The notes below the pieces were generated by a model, which did no database searches, was not told where the DNA came from, and saw only the letters and a program-made list of their open reading frames with translations. Both the position numbers and the translations under genes were made by a program. A stretch of DNA of 64,000 nucleotides from Odoribacter splanchnicus DSM 20712 (GTDB lineage: Bacteria > Bacteroidota > Bacteroidia > Bacteroidales > Marinifilaceae): NCBI RefSeq assembly GCF_000190535.1, contig NC_015160.1, positions 4,154,001-4,218,000 of the forward strand. Reading direction: 5' to 3'. Below, one piece after another: positions 16,863 to 25,841 of the stretch. Within the stretch, counting starts at the first letter, position 1. Each line of letters starts with the position of its first letter.

Positions 16863-18212
16863 ATGTTAATTATGAGGGCGCAAAAATTTTATATTTTATC
16901 TTGGGGGGCAATGTTATTGCTTTTTATTGTATTATTAAATACTTTAGTGAAACTATATTGGGAGAAAGAAGCGGTTTTAGCTGAATCCTTGACGAATAAA
17001 TTAGAGAATACGGTTGAGTTATATAATCGTATGAGAATTGATACAAATAATTTTAGAGGAAATATACTCTCACTTACTTCCGAGTATGTATTAATTTTTA
17101 GAAACCGACAAAAATTTGTTTTTTCTTTTAAGTCGGAAATGGAGGCGAAAAAGATGAGTGTCTGCGCTCTGTATGATATCCGTGACACAGCTTTGTGGAC
17201 GTTGTGGGGATTGGATTCTTCATTTTGCAGGCAGATGGATAAGGAAGCGGTTAGTTATATGTTGGAATTGCAGGATAGTACGGGAAAGGTAATCGATGCT
17301 GTAAAGCAGGGGTTTAATAAAATTCCCCGGGGAAAAGAGGATTTTTCCATGCCCTTGGGATTATTGGAGAAGCATATTATTAGAGCTCGTTTCGGTTTAC
17401 CTGTAGGGGTATTCCTTTATGATGAGTGGCCGATGGTTTTGTTTTTGGTAGCTTCGGCTTGGATGTTGGGATTGATCTTTTATTGGCAACACTATTTGGT
17501 ACATAAAGAAAAGCGGATCCGGCAGCATGAGGAATTGAATATTCAGACTGTGAATCACGATATGAAGTCACCGGTTGGAATTGCCGGGACATACTTGGGT
17601 TTGGTGGACCGGGAGGGGATAAGCGGTTTGACTTCGCAACAGCAAAAAAATTTCCGGGTAGCGCAGGAAGCCATCGGACGTTTGGAAATTTTGGTAAAAA
17701 AGATGTCGGTAAAACTGGTGAATGAGAGGGGATTGGTATTGAACTATGAGGTATTTGAATTACCGGTATTGGTACAGGAAGTATGGAGAAGTATAGAAGG
17801 AGAGATTCCGGATCGGAAGGCAGTACGGTTTTCGGTTTTATGTAGGCTGAAGGGAGATCCGATGATTTGTGCAGATCGCTTGCAATTGGGACGTGCGTTG
17901 GGGAATTTACTCCGGAATGCGGTGAAATATTCCAGAGAAGAGGTCGGGATTGTGGTCGGATGTGTCCGAAAAGGGACGAGATTATGGATTTTTGTAAAGG
18001 ATAATGGTTATGGGATTGAGAAAGCAGATCAGAAACATATGTTCGAGACGGGCTATCGTTCGCCTTCCGTGGAACGCAGGACGGAGGGAACAGGACTGGG
18101 ATTGAGCTTTGTTAAAATGGTAATGTCGGCACATGGAGGAAGAATAGTCTACCGGACCCGGGAAGGAGGGGGAAGCCGTTTTGTCTTGATCATGAAAAGT
18201 AAACAGAGATGA
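16863..18212 (+). CDS. Two-component sensor histidine kinase adjacent to NVEALA module C
   Basis: This membrane kinase of about 449 residues has helix 1 at residues 10-30, an extracytoplasmic sensor region of about 155 residues (30-188) with no family I recognise, and helix 2 at 190-210. A HisKA domain with phosphoacceptor His232 (NHDMKSPVG) and a HATPase domain follow (N box NLLRNAVKYS, G boxes DNGYGIEK and GTGLGLSFVKMV). The start is uncertain among 16848, 16863 and 16872; the -7 element at 16836-16843 excludes the first. Its stop overlaps the regulator start (ATGA). It is divergent from the peptide C operon, so sensing the peptide or its processing state is an attractive but unproven idea. 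Confidence 0.9.
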   Translation: MLIMRAQKFYILSWGAMLLLFIVLLNTLVKLYWEKEAVLAESLTNKLENTVELYNRMRIDTNNFRGNILSLTSEYVLIFRNRQKFVFSFKSEMEAKKMSVCALYDIRDTALWTLWGLDSSFCRQMDKEAVSYMLELQDSTGKVIDAVKQGFNKIPRGKEDFSMPLGLLEKHIIRARFGLPVGVFLYDEWPMVLFLVASAWMLGLIFYWQHYLVHKEKRIRQHEELNIQTVNHDMKSPVGIAGTYLGLVDREGISGLTSQQQKNFRVAQEAIGRLEILVKKMSVKLVNERGLVLNYEVFELPVLVQEVWRSIEGEIPDRKAVRFSVLCRLKGDPMICADRLQLGRALGNLLRNAVKYSREEVGIVVGCVRKGTRLWIFVKDNGYGIEKADQKHMFETGYRSPSVERRTEGTGLGLSFVKMVMSAHGGRIVYRTREGGGSRFVLIMKSKQR

Positions 18213-18898
18213 CAACGATTCATTTATTATATGTGGATGATGAAGAAAACTGGTTGAATGCAGTCGGACAGATCTTGCAAACCGGGGAGTTTGTCGTAGA
18301 TACGGCCACTGACGGGGAAATGGCGTTGCAGAAAATGGCTGAACAGCGGTATGATATGATTCTGCTGGATGTTCGCTTGAAGGAAGAAAACGGTTGGGAA
18401 TTGGTACGTAGATTTAAGCAGGTCCAACGGGAGGTGGCTGTAGTGTTGTTTACTTCGGATTATGAAGTGGAGAGGTTGACCGATGTTTTTGGGGTCGGTG
18501 TAGAAGATTATTTGGAAAAAAGCAGTGATATCGGGATATTAGCCAACCGATTAAAGGCCTTACATTATCGTTTTGTGAAAAGTCGGGAACAACAGGAGTG
18601 TTACCGGATTGCTTCCGAAGTATTTTTTCGTGTGAATGCCGGAATCTTGGTTGTAAAGGGGAAAGAACGTTATCTGAAATCGAATGAAGCTTGTCTTTTG
18701 AAGTTATTGTGTCGGAAAATGGGAACGGTGGTGAAGATCGAAGAGTTGTATGCAGGAATTTGGGGAAAAGCTATACTCTTCGATTCTAAGGATAAAGCAC
18801 TCCGGAATCTTGTATCAGAGTTGAGAAAGACCTTGGAAGGTACTGGGTTAGAGATTAGAAATAAACGATTTGCAGGATATTGTTTGAAGGGAGAATAA
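18209..18898 (+). CDS. OmpR-family response regulator
   Basis: This 229-residue protein has an N-terminal receiver with acidic pocket Asp10/Asp11 (YVDDEEN), phosphoacceptor Asp54 (ILLDVRL) and Lys104 (YLEKSS), then a C-terminal winged helix (KSNEACLLKLLCRK, LRNLVSELRKTL, NKRFAGYCLK). It overlaps the upstream kinase gene by 4 bases and is certainly its partner. It resembles the RprY-like regulators of Bacteroides. Likely targets are its own promoter and the divergent NVEALA module C promoter, inferred from position and the TTGTCC repeats at 16830-16846. Confidence 0.92.
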   Translation: MTTIHLLYVDDEENWLNAVGQILQTGEFVVDTATDGEMALQKMAEQRYDMILLDVRLKEENGWELVRRFKQVQREVAVVLFTSDYEVERLTDVFGVGVEDYLEKSSDIGILANRLKALHYRFVKSREQQECYRIASEVFFRVNAGILVVKGKERYLKSNEACLLKLLCRKMGTVVKIEELYAGIWGKAILFDSKDKALRNLVSELRKTLEGTGLEIRNKRFAGYCLKGE

Positions 18899-18912
18899 AA
18901 AAACGGAAATTT

Positions 18913-18944
18913 ATTCCCCCAGTCAGATTGCTGATTGGGGGAAT
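18913..18944. terminator. Bidirectional terminator between regulator and LacI gene
   Basis: ATTCCCCCAGTCAG (18913-18926) pairs with CTGATTGGGGGAAT (18931-18944) around the loop ATTG, with one G-T pair. It separates two convergent genes. Confidence 0.8.
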
Positions 18945-18952
18945 ATCGGTTC

Positions 18953-19984
18953 TTATTGCATAAACGAGCGGTCGGAGGATTCGCGGACGATCAGTTCGCT
19001 GTTGATCACTTCCTCGCGGATTTGTGCATGTTTGGCGTCGAGGATTTGTTCGAAAAGAAGCTCGGCAGCCGTTTCGCCGATCTTTTCGGGAAATTGGTTG
19101 ATGGTGCTGACCGAAGGGGTCATATATCGGGAACGTTTGCTGTTGGAGAAACCGAAAACAGCTACTTCTTCCGGTATTTTCAATCCTTTTTCTTTTATTG
19201 CTTCGATTGCTCCGATGGCCATATCGTCATTGATTCCGAAAATGGCATCCGGCATATTTTTCATATTCAATAACCGTTGAGTGGCCTCTTTGGCTGCTTT
19301 TACGGAGAAGTCTTCACATCTGACGATGTAGTCGGTATTGATTTCCAGTTTGTTCAGCGTCATGGCTTTCAGATACCCTTTCATCCGGTTCTTCCCGATA
19401 GAAAGTTGTTCCGGGCCGGTTAGCAGGGCGATTCTTCTGGCTCCGCCATGGATGAGATGTTGTACGATTTTGAAAGCAGCATCGGCATCGTCGGCAACGA
19501 CTTTAGAGACATCCAGTTCTTTCGCAGTCCGATCGAATAATACCAAAGGCACGCCCATATCCTGAATCTGTTTGATATGTTCGTACGAAGTGGTGGCTTT
19601 AGAAATAGACAGAATGATTCCATCACAACGGTTGGCCAGAAATATATCGATGTTTTTCTTTTCTTTTTCGAAAGTTTCGTTGGAAGAAGCTACCAGTACA
19701 TTGTATCCGTATTTATCGGCAACATCCTCTATCTTTTTGACAACGGTAGCGAAAAAGGTATTCACAATCTGAGGCACCACCACGCCGATCGTGTTACTTT
19801 TGTGAGTCTTTAAAGCCACTGCTATGGGATTGGGTTTGTAGCCCAGTTCTTTGGCCAGGGCCTGCACGGTTTTACGGGTTTGTTGGCTGATCTCAGGATT
19901 ATCTTTCAGCGCCCGTGACACTGTAGATACAGAGATATTTAGTTTTTCTGCTAAGTCTTTGATTGTGATGGCTTTCTGTGTCAT
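18953..19984 (-). CDS. LacI-family transcriptional regulator
   Basis: This 343-residue regulator has an N-terminal LacI helix-turn-helix (ITIKDLAEKLNISVSTVSRAL), hinge region KPNPIAVALK, and a periplasmic-binding-type effector domain with NTIGVVVPQIVNTFF, LFDRT and GFSNSK. Such CcpA-like regulators are widespread in Bacteroidetes and usually control sugar genes. No carbohydrate genes are adjacent: its neighbours are a convergent response regulator and, upstream on the same strand, a 7TM-HD protein 18 bases away. The effector and targets cannot be read from the sequence. Confidence 0.92.
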   Translation of the reverse strand: MTQKAITIKDLAEKLNISVSTVSRALKDNPEISQQTRKTVQALAKELGYKPNPIAVALKTHKSNTIGVVVPQIVNTFFATVVKKIEDVADKYGYNVLVASSNETFEKEKKNIDIFLANRCDGIILSISKATTSYEHIKQIQDMGVPLVLFDRTAKELDVSKVVADDADAAFKIVQHLIHGGARRIALLTGPEQLSIGKNRMKGYLKAMTLNKLEINTDYIVRCEDFSVKAAKEATQRLLNMKNMPDAIFGINDDMAIGAIEAIKEKGLKIPEEVAVFGFSNSKRSRYMTPSVSTINQFPEKIGETAAELLFEQILDAKHAQIREEVINSELIVRESSDRSFMQ

Positions 19985-20002
19985 ATTCCTAAGTTTTAAT
20001 GT

Positions 20003-22063
20003 TTATTTTTTTTCTTCTTGTTTGAGTTTAGGATAAGCGATTCGGGAATGGTAGATGTTAGTCAGCATTTCGATAAATACCTTTTTCACCGTTGCAATGT
20101 CTTTAAAAGTGATGTCTGCATTGGCATAGCGCCCGTCCTGTAGCTGCCCGTCGATGATATTGTTGACTACTTTCGTGATATTTTCTTCGGTCTTGTCGAC
20201 CAGCGTACGGGAGACTGCTTCTACGGCATCGGCCATCATAACTACGGCACATTCCCGGCTGACCGGATCCGGTCCGTCATAAGTGAACAGCGATTCGTCG
20301 ATTTCCCGGTCAGGATATTTGTTTTTAAAAGAATTGTAGAAGTATTTTACCTTGCTTTTTCCGTGATGGGTACGGATAAAGTTGATAATACCTTCGGGCA
20401 AATTATACTTCTTGGCCATTTCGACTCCTTTACGGACATGGTCGATGATGTGCTGGGCACTGACATCGAATTCACACTGGTCGTGTGGGTTGATTCCCCC
20501 GCTTTGATTTTCGATAAAAAAGATCGGATCGAATGTTTTACCGATATCGTGATAAAGAGCACCGGTACGGGTGAGCAAAGGATTCCCGCCGATCCGGTAA
20601 ATAGCTTCCTCGGCCAGATTGGCGACCATCAGCGAATGCTGGAAGGTACCCGGAGCTTTCTTGGTCAGGTTGCGCAAGGCCGGATGATTCGGATTCGAGA
20701 GTTCGATCAGTGTGATTTCGGAGGTATAACCGAAAATCCGTTCAAAGATATAGATCACCGGGTAAGTGAGTGTCAGTAGCAGGCAATTGATGGCCAGCCA
20801 GATCAGCGCAAACAAGTGGGTACCGCGGATCTCGCCTTCCTGGGTCAGGATAAAGGCCATATATACGAGTGTATAGGTGATAAAAATCAGAAATATAGAC
20901 AGGATCAGCTGACTACGCCGTTGCAGGTGCGACAGACTGAATATGGCTACAATGCCGGCTGTGACCTGCATGAAAGCGAACATGTAACTGTTGGGGGCAT
21001 AGTAGGAAATCAGCAGCGTACTGCTCAGCAGAAGATACAAAGCCGAACGGCTACCGATCAGGATGTTTACGATGATGATGAAAAACAATACCGGTACCGC
21101 AAACATATTGATACTCTGATGATATCCCAGACTACCGAGCATAATGGTGGCTAGAAATAAACCGTAAAGGAATATAAATTCCCGGTTGTTGTAGAAAATC
21201 CGTTTTTTGGAATAGTAGAAAAAAATGGAAAATACCAGCAGGGCTACCAGCACCAAAAGGAATTGACCGCCGATAGTCCGCATATAAGTTTCGGTAGATC
21301 CCAGATTATTCTGGTATTCGGTTTTGAGGGAATTCAGTATCTTTACCTTTTCGGGAGTAACCAGTTCACGCTTGGTGATGATAATATCGCCTTGTTGCAC
21401 CATGCCTTCTGTGAGACTGATACTTTTCAGGTGGTTCAGGTGTTCGATCGTTGTTTTCGAGGCGTCGAATTCCAGGTTTGGCTGCAAATAGTTGTTCAGG
21501 TTCAGGCTTAGAATATTTTCCCGTACCGATTTCGGAAAATGGAGTTGGTCGATTGCCTGGCTTAAATCCGAATAAGCCTTTTTCAAGGTATATACCTGAT
21601 CGAATTCTACGGTATGCCCGATATTGTTCTCGACGATTTTAATGGTTTTTACTTTCCTGGCATCCAACTCTTCGGGCAATTGCAGGATGCCGGCCGTATA
21701 GATGTCTTTGAGCCGGTCGGTCAGTTTATTCAGGGAGCCGGAAGTCGTTTCATTGCGGAAAGCATGCAGGGCTGTCCTGAATTTACCGGTTTGCAGATCG
21801 GCCGTATTCGTATTTAAGATAAAAATCGGACTTTGTTCCTGTACTAATTTTTCCCGTTCTTCCTGTAATTCGTCTTCTGTTTTATGGATCGGAAAATCGA
21901 AAGGAGCCGTCAGGGTTTCGTATCTCCAGGGCATACCTTTTTGATATTCATACTGGAAACTACCGACTTTGGGGAATAAATATACCGTGATTACACAAAT
22001 CGAGAGTATAATCAATAATCTGAAAAAGGCATTTAAACGACGTTTTAATTTTTTGTCGGACAT
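20003..22063 (-). CDS. 7TM-HD family HDIG phosphohydrolase (PgpH-like)
   Basis: This protein of about 686 residues has one N-terminal membrane helix, an extracytoplasmic 7TMR-HDED region (roughly residues 40-270), about seven membrane helices, and a C-terminal cytoplasmic HD domain with FQHSLMVANLAEEA, LYHDIGK and THHGKSK. In Listeria the homolog PgpH degrades cyclic di-AMP; the same activity here is inferred from family only. I place the start at 22063 (MSDKKLKRR) rather than 22075. It lies upstream of the LacI-type gene on the same strand, 18 bases apart, so they may be one transcript. Confidence 0.88.
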   Translation of the reverse strand: MSDKKLKRRLNAFFRLLIILSICVITVYLFPKVGSFQYEYQKGMPWRYETLTAPFDFPIHKTEDELQEEREKLVQEQSPIFILNTNTADLQTGKFRTALHAFRNETTSGSLNKLTDRLKDIYTAGILQLPEELDARKVKTIKIVENNIGHTVEFDQVYTLKKAYSDLSQAIDQLHFPKSVRENILSLNLNNYLQPNLEFDASKTTIEHLNHLKSISLTEGMVQQGDIIITKRELVTPEKVKILNSLKTEYQNNLGSTETYMRTIGGQFLLVLVALLVFSIFFYYSKKRIFYNNREFIFLYGLFLATIMLGSLGYHQSINMFAVPVLFFIIIVNILIGSRSALYLLLSSTLLISYYAPNSYMFAFMQVTAGIVAIFSLSHLQRRSQLILSIFLIFITYTLVYMAFILTQEGEIRGTHLFALIWLAINCLLLTLTYPVIYIFERIFGYTSEITLIELSNPNHPALRNLTKKAPGTFQHSLMVANLAEEAIYRIGGNPLLTRTGALYHDIGKTFDPIFFIENQSGGINPHDQCEFDVSAQHIIDHVRKGVEMAKKYNLPEGIINFIRTHHGKSKVKYFYNSFKNKYPDREIDESLFTYDGPDPVSRECAVVMMADAVEAVSRTLVDKTEENITKVVNNIIDGQLQDGRYANADITFKDIATVKKVFIEMLTNIYHSRIAYPKLKQEEKK

Positions 22064-22216
22064 AGAGGTACACAATAGCCATTATACAGGGCTAAAGATA
22101 TGAAATTATTGGAGAAAAATCGGAAACCTTCGGAAATTTGTTTTGAGAGGAAAAAAGTACATTCAGTTTGCCGGGATTCATTGGTGCTTGTTGAGAAAAC
22201 CTGAGGCTCTGTTTAG

Positions 22217-22259
22217 AAAAATTGTCTCAACGGAATCTCAGATTCTCTCAGCAATTTTT
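22217..22259 (-). terminator. Terminator overlapping the fabD stop
   Basis: AAAAATTG (22217-22224) pairs with CAATTTTT (22252-22259), and an inner hairpin GAATC-TCA-GATTC sits at 22233-22245. On the minus strand the stem follows the last fabD codons directly and its 3' arm ends in T residues. The inner loops make it imperfect. Confidence 0.5.
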
Positions 22260-23133
22260 ATTGAATACCGTTGGTCTCGATTTCGGTGCTGACCTTTTTA
22301 AGCAGGCCTTGTAATACTTTGCCCGGTCCGATTTCCAGGAAAGAGGTAGCTCCGTCGGCAATCATATTTTTCATGATCTGTGTCCATCTGACCGATGCGG
22401 TCAATTGGGCGATCAGGTTTTCCTGAATCTTAGCCGGATCGGTATAAGGTTGGGCATCTACATTCTGATAGATCGGGCAGACCGGGGTTGAGAAACGGGT
22501 GTTTTTAATGGCTGTTTCCAGTTCCTGGCGTGCCGGTTCCATCAACGGAGAGTGGAAGGCACCTCCGACTTTTAAAGGCAATACACGTTTCGCTCCGGCT
22601 TCGGTCAGTTTCTGGCAAGCGGTCTCGATTCCTTTGTTGCTACCTGAAATAACGATCTGCCCCGGACAATTGTAGTTAGCGGGAACCACCACTTCGTCGA
22701 TCTCTTTACAGATCGCTTCTACTTTTTCGTCGGCCATTCCGATCACTGCGGCCATGGTAGAAGGATTGGCTTCGCAGGCTTTTTGCATCGCCAGCGCTCT
22801 GGCGTGTACCAGGCGTAATCCGTCTTCGAAAGATAAAGCTTTGGCAGCGACCAGGGCTGAGAATTCTCCCAGGGAGTGGCCGGCTACCATATCCGGAGTT
22901 TCGGTCAGCGAGTTGGCCAGAATCACGGAGTGAAGGAATATCGCCGGTTGGGTTACTTTGGTTTGTTTCAGGTCTTCGTCGGTGCCGTTGAACATCAGAT
23001 CCGTAATGCGGAATCCCAATATTTCGTTCGCTTTTTCAAATAATTCTTTTGCTTCGGGTGAGTTTTCATACAAATCCTTGCCCATTCCTACGAATTGAGC
23101 TCCCTGTCCCGGGAAAACAAATGCTTTTTTCAT
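22258..23133 (-). CDS. fabD: Malonyl CoA-acyl carrier protein transacylase
   Basis: FabD transfers malonyl from CoA to acyl carrier protein for fatty-acid chain elongation in the cytoplasm. This 291-residue protein has FPGQGAQ near the N-terminus, the nucleophile Ser87 in GHSLGE, the catalytic His in GGAFHSPLM, and a closing FLEIGPGKVLQGL, all typical. It lies 18 bases after folE on the same strand, so folE-fabD is probably one transcript. The length is slightly shorter than E. coli FabD but normal for Bacteroidetes. Confidence 0.97.
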   Translation of the reverse strand: MKKAFVFPGQGAQFVGMGKDLYENSPEAKELFEKANEILGFRITDLMFNGTDEDLKQTKVTQPAIFLHSVILANSLTETPDMVAGHSLGEFSALVAAKALSFEDGLRLVHARALAMQKACEANPSTMAAVIGMADEKVEAICKEIDEVVVPANYNCPGQIVISGSNKGIETACQKLTEAGAKRVLPLKVGGAFHSPLMEPARQELETAIKNTRFSTPVCPIYQNVDAQPYTDPAKIQENLIAQLTASVRWTQIMKNMIADGATSFLEIGPGKVLQGLLKKVSTEIETNGIQ

Positions 23134-23151
23134 ACTCGTTTTGTTTATTTC

Positions 23152-23778
23152 TTAATGAAACTTATTACTGATCAGCCGGATGAATTCCTCCCGCGTGGCG
23201 AGTTTCTCGAATGCGCCGCTGAAGTCGGAAGTCGTTGTTACCGAGTTTTGTTTTTGAACGCCCCGCATCATCATACACATGTGCTGTGCTTCGATCACCA
23301 CGGCAACGCCCAGGGGGTTGAGGGTGTTCTGGATGCAGTTCTTTATGTCGTTTGTCAATCTTTCCTGTACTTGCAGTCTTCTGGAAAAAGCTTCCACTAC
23401 CCGTGCTATTTTGCTTAGCCCGGTGATGTATCCGTTCGGGATATACGCCACGTGAGCCTGCCCGATGAAAGGCAACATATGGTGTTCACACATGGAATAG
23501 ATCTCGATGTTTTTCACAATAACCATCTGGCGGTAATCTTCTTTAAAAAGTGCCGACCGCAGAATTTCCTCCGGATTCTCGTGATACCCCCTTGTCATAA
23601 ATTGCATGGCTTTTGCCACGCGGTAGGGAGTTTTTACCAAACCTTCCCTGTCGGGGTCTTCGCCCAGCAGTTTCAGTATTTCTTTATAATGGTAACTTAA
23701 TTGTTCGGTCTTTGTTTTATTGTAGTATTCTACTTTGTGGTAGAATTCTTCGCAGTCGTCCAATTCCGTGTATTTCAT
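23152..23778 (-). CDS. folE: GTP cyclohydrolase I
   Basis: FolE converts GTP to dihydroneopterin triphosphate, the first step of folate synthesis. The 208-residue protein shows [20 protein letters not shown], zinc-binding [36 protein letters not shown] and the second zinc Cys in [11 protein letters not shown]. Length and motifs are typical. It lies just upstream of fabD. Other folate-linked genes in the window, thyA and folA, are not linked to it. Confidence 0.97.
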   Translation of the reverse strand: MKYTELDDCEEFYHKVEYYNKTKTEQLSYHYKEILKLLGEDPDREGLVKTPYRVAKAMQFMTRGYHENPEEILRSALFKEDYRQMVIVKNIEIYSMCEHHMLPFIGQAHVAYIPNGYITGLSKIARVVEAFSRRLQVQERLTNDIKNCIQNTLNPLGVAVVIEAQHMCMMMRGVQKQNSVTTTSDFSGAFEKLATREEFIRLISNKFH

Positions 23779-23823
23779 TCAAACTCTCTTTTATATGCTT
23801 GATTTATCATTCGTGTCGGTAAT

Positions 23824-23902
23824 GAAAAACCCGGTACAAAGTAAAATATAATAATCGAGAATTGAAAATCGGGAACAGGAATTTCATGGACCGGGTTTTT
23901 GT
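23824..23902. repeat. Inverted repeat AAAAACCCGGT / ACCGGGTTTTT
   Basis: Perfect 11-base arms at 23824-23834 and 23892-23902 are separated by 57 bases. The position downstream of the DUF6266 gene and just upstream of folE, with T residues on both outer sides, would suit a large-loop bidirectional terminator. The long loop makes this uncertain. Confidence 0.45.
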
Positions 23903-23912
23903 TCATGTTTTA

Positions 23913-24569
23913 TCATGAATTTATTTTCACGTGGAAATATCGGCAGGCGGAGAACCTGGTGCCGGTTTCGTTGCAGAAGAAAATGTACACGTGCGCCTTT
24001 TTTCCGATGGATTCATCGAGGGTAAATTCTCCATGCAGTTCTCCGCGTCTTCCTTTTACCTGGCTGGCGACCCGGGGGATACGGGAATCGTTGTCATATA
24101 ATACCCCTATTTGTAATCTGTCCGTTCCGGATACGGTTTTCCACATCCGTTCTTCTTGCCATGTGACCTTGAACAGAGGACCTTCCCCGCTTACTTTCAG
24201 ATTCCTGGGGAGAGGTAAAGTGCCGTCCGTGAACATGAAATTCCCGAAATCGGCGATTTGGCCTTCCTCCCCGAAGCAATGGAAATTTCTTGAGAAAAAC
24301 ACGTTCGGGGCGTGTCGTCCCACTGTTTTTGCCACGGCCCGCCAGATTTCGGGCGACACTTGTTTGGCAAACGTCATGTAAAAAACTTGTACTGCCTTGA
24401 AGCGTATCGCTACGGCCTGCTGTTTGGGGGTACGTCCCTCGGTTTCCCATTTCCGTTTTTTGCCGGGAATGGCATAACGCCGGACGTATGTGTTATTACC
24501 TCTCGTGTAAAAAATAAGGTTATTGTGTCTTCCTTGAAATTGTCCGTTGATAAAATCTTTGACTTTCAT
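23913..24569 (-). CDS. DUF6266-like protein (short paralog)
   Basis: This 218-residue protein has no signal peptide. Its N-terminus, GRHNNLIFYTRGNNTYVRRY followed by KQQAVAIRFKAVQVFYM, recalls the glycine-rich opening of DUF6266 proteins, and the rest is two beta-rich lobes (LFKVTWQEERMW, DRLQIGVLYDND, AHVYIFFCNETGT). It is a distant relative of the product at 24640-25278, which lies upstream on the same strand. DUF6266 has no established function as far as I know; its fibronectin-like beta domains suggest a structural or surface role. Context is an accessory island. Confidence 0.6.
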   Translation of the reverse strand: MKVKDFINGQFQGRHNNLIFYTRGNNTYVRRYAIPGKKRKWETEGRTPKQQAVAIRFKAVQVFYMTFAKQVSPEIWRAVAKTVGRHAPNVFFSRNFHCFGEEGQIADFGNFMFTDGTLPLPRNLKVSGEGPLFKVTWQEERMWKTVSGTDRLQIGVLYDNDSRIPRVASQVKGRRGELHGEFTLDESIGKKAHVYIFFCNETGTRFSACRYFHVKINS

Positions 24570-24608
24570 GATATAATACTTTAAATATTTGATAATGGTA
24601 TTTATATA

Positions 24609-24636
24609 GACGACAGGGGGGGCCCCCCCTGTCGTC
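24609..24636. repeat. Perfect 28-bp palindrome with G7C7 centre
   Basis: GACGACAGGGGGGG is followed directly by its exact reverse complement, giving a 14-bp stem with no formal loop. It sits 3 bases after the stop of the 24640-25278 gene and before the next gene on the same strand. A terminator is the simplest reading, though it lacks a T-tract. A hairpin this G+C-rich is unusual in this genome. Confidence 0.8.
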
Positions 24637-24639
24637 GTG

Positions 24640-25278
24640 TTAAGCCTCTTCTGTCAGTGTGATACAGACAGATGGCGAAGCCATCTTCCTGTTCGCGCTC
24701 GTGGCGAAAACGTACACTATTACGTGTTCTTTTTCCCATTTTGCAGGAAGAGTGACGCTTGTCGAGCCGCTTTCTCCGCGTTCGCCGAGAGGAATCACCC
24801 GGCATCCGCCCCCTTGGGTGTTCACCAGCACTCCATACGTCTTGTCGTCCGCATTGCAATAGGCGAGGTCTTCCATAGCCGTGTTCTCAAACGTGATTTT
24901 TGAAGTCGAAGTGTTGTACGTGGCGGTGATGTCCGGTTCCGTGAGCGATCCTTGTGCACATTGCAGCTGTTCGTAGTCCACGGTTAGCGTATCGTCTTCC
25001 AGCGTGCAAATTTCCTTATTCAAGGACATGAAGGCGTTTGCCGGCGATTGTCCCCGCTTACGTTGGGGAAATCCGAGTGTGATTGCCGGGGCGAGTTCCC
25101 GAGATAGCTTGATCAATCTTCCGAACTTTGTCCGTTGTGCAACGGCTGCCGGCGAATCAGAAATTTTCCTTGCAGATGAACTTTTGCGAGCCATATTCTC
25201 GCATTCTCGTATGTAGTAAGAGATCTTACCAATACGTCCCCGATAGTTCGCGATCGGATCTGAGCTTATTCTAGCCAT
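24640..25278 (-). CDS. DUF6266 family protein
   Basis: This 212-residue protein starts MARISSDPIANYRGRIGKI, the usual glycine-rich opening of DUF6266. It then has AVAQRTKFGRLIKLSRELAP, RGQSPANAFMSLN, and two beta-domain halves (DTLTVDYEQLQ, ITFENTAMEDL, HVIVYVFATSANR). I start it at 25278; an earlier in-frame ATG at 25326 adds a poor N-terminus. Such proteins are common in Bacteroidetes, often in small tandem groups as here. Function is unknown. The region 25279-25560 upstream is A/T-rich and holds no gene I can support. Confidence 0.75.
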   Translation of the reverse strand: MARISSDPIANYRGRIGKISYYIRECENMARKSSSARKISDSPAAVAQRTKFGRLIKLSRELAPAITLGFPQRKRGQSPANAFMSLNKEICTLEDDTLTVDYEQLQCAQGSLTEPDITATYNTSTSKITFENTAMEDLAYCNADDKTYGVLVNTQGGGCRVIPLGERGESGSTSVTLPAKWEKEHVIVYVFATSANRKMASPSVCITLTEEA

Positions 25279-25560
25279 AACTTTAAAAATTAAACTGTTA
25301 ATAATACATTTTTCCCTCCAACTCACTTGGATGGGATTTACATACGGTATCTTACTACACGAGGGGGGAAATTTGCACTTTTACGGGAGAAAAAAATGCA
25401 GAAAAAAGAGAAAAGTTTTGTAATGTGCAGATAAATAGGTGGTTAGTTTTCTGCTTTAAAGTGTGTTATTGAGTGATTAGTAGAAGAAATCTTCTATAGA
25501 AAAAAATTTATATAATATAATTCGTATATCAATTGTTACCACCTCTATTATCAAGCTAAA

Positions 25561-25799
25561 TATGATGCATTTGTCATTCAGATTCAGCGCTTGCTGTCGG
25601 TGTTGGCGATGGCGGACAAGGGGGGGTATTGAAAGAAATCAGGGAAATGACAGGACAAGAGAACGGGCAAATATCTCCGTATTTGAAAATGATGACAGAT
25701 CAAAAAATCGTGGAGAGAATGGCGAAAAAACAGCGAGGGGCGAAATACCGGATAATCGATCTGTTGTTCCGCTTGTGGTTGAATCGTAACGTGGTATGA
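25561..25799 (+). pseudogene. C-terminal remnant of a DUF234-type AAA ATPase, frameshifted
   Basis: Frame 1 reads YDAFVIQIQRLLSVLAMADKGG up to a run of seven G (25620-25626) and then hits a stop. The frame starting at 25626 continues with VLKEIREMTGQ, ISPYLKMMTDQKIVERMAKK and RYRIIDLLFRLWLNR (as KYRIID in the sequence) to a TGA at 25797-25799. Together they give the winged-helix end of the ATPases in which a wHTH is followed by a Y-R-I-x-D-x-x-F-R-x-W segment. One or two G added or lost would rejoin them. No ATPase domain lies upstream, so the gene is a fragment. Confidence 0.65.
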
Positions 25800-25841
25800 T
25801 AATTGGTATAGATCAAATTCTTTCTTGGCGGGTTTATAAGG

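Noticed and set aside
25561..25789. A 75-codon frame starting at the ATG near 25562
   Set aside because: The encoded peptide is arginine-rich and resembles nothing, while adjacent frames carry the ATPase remnant.
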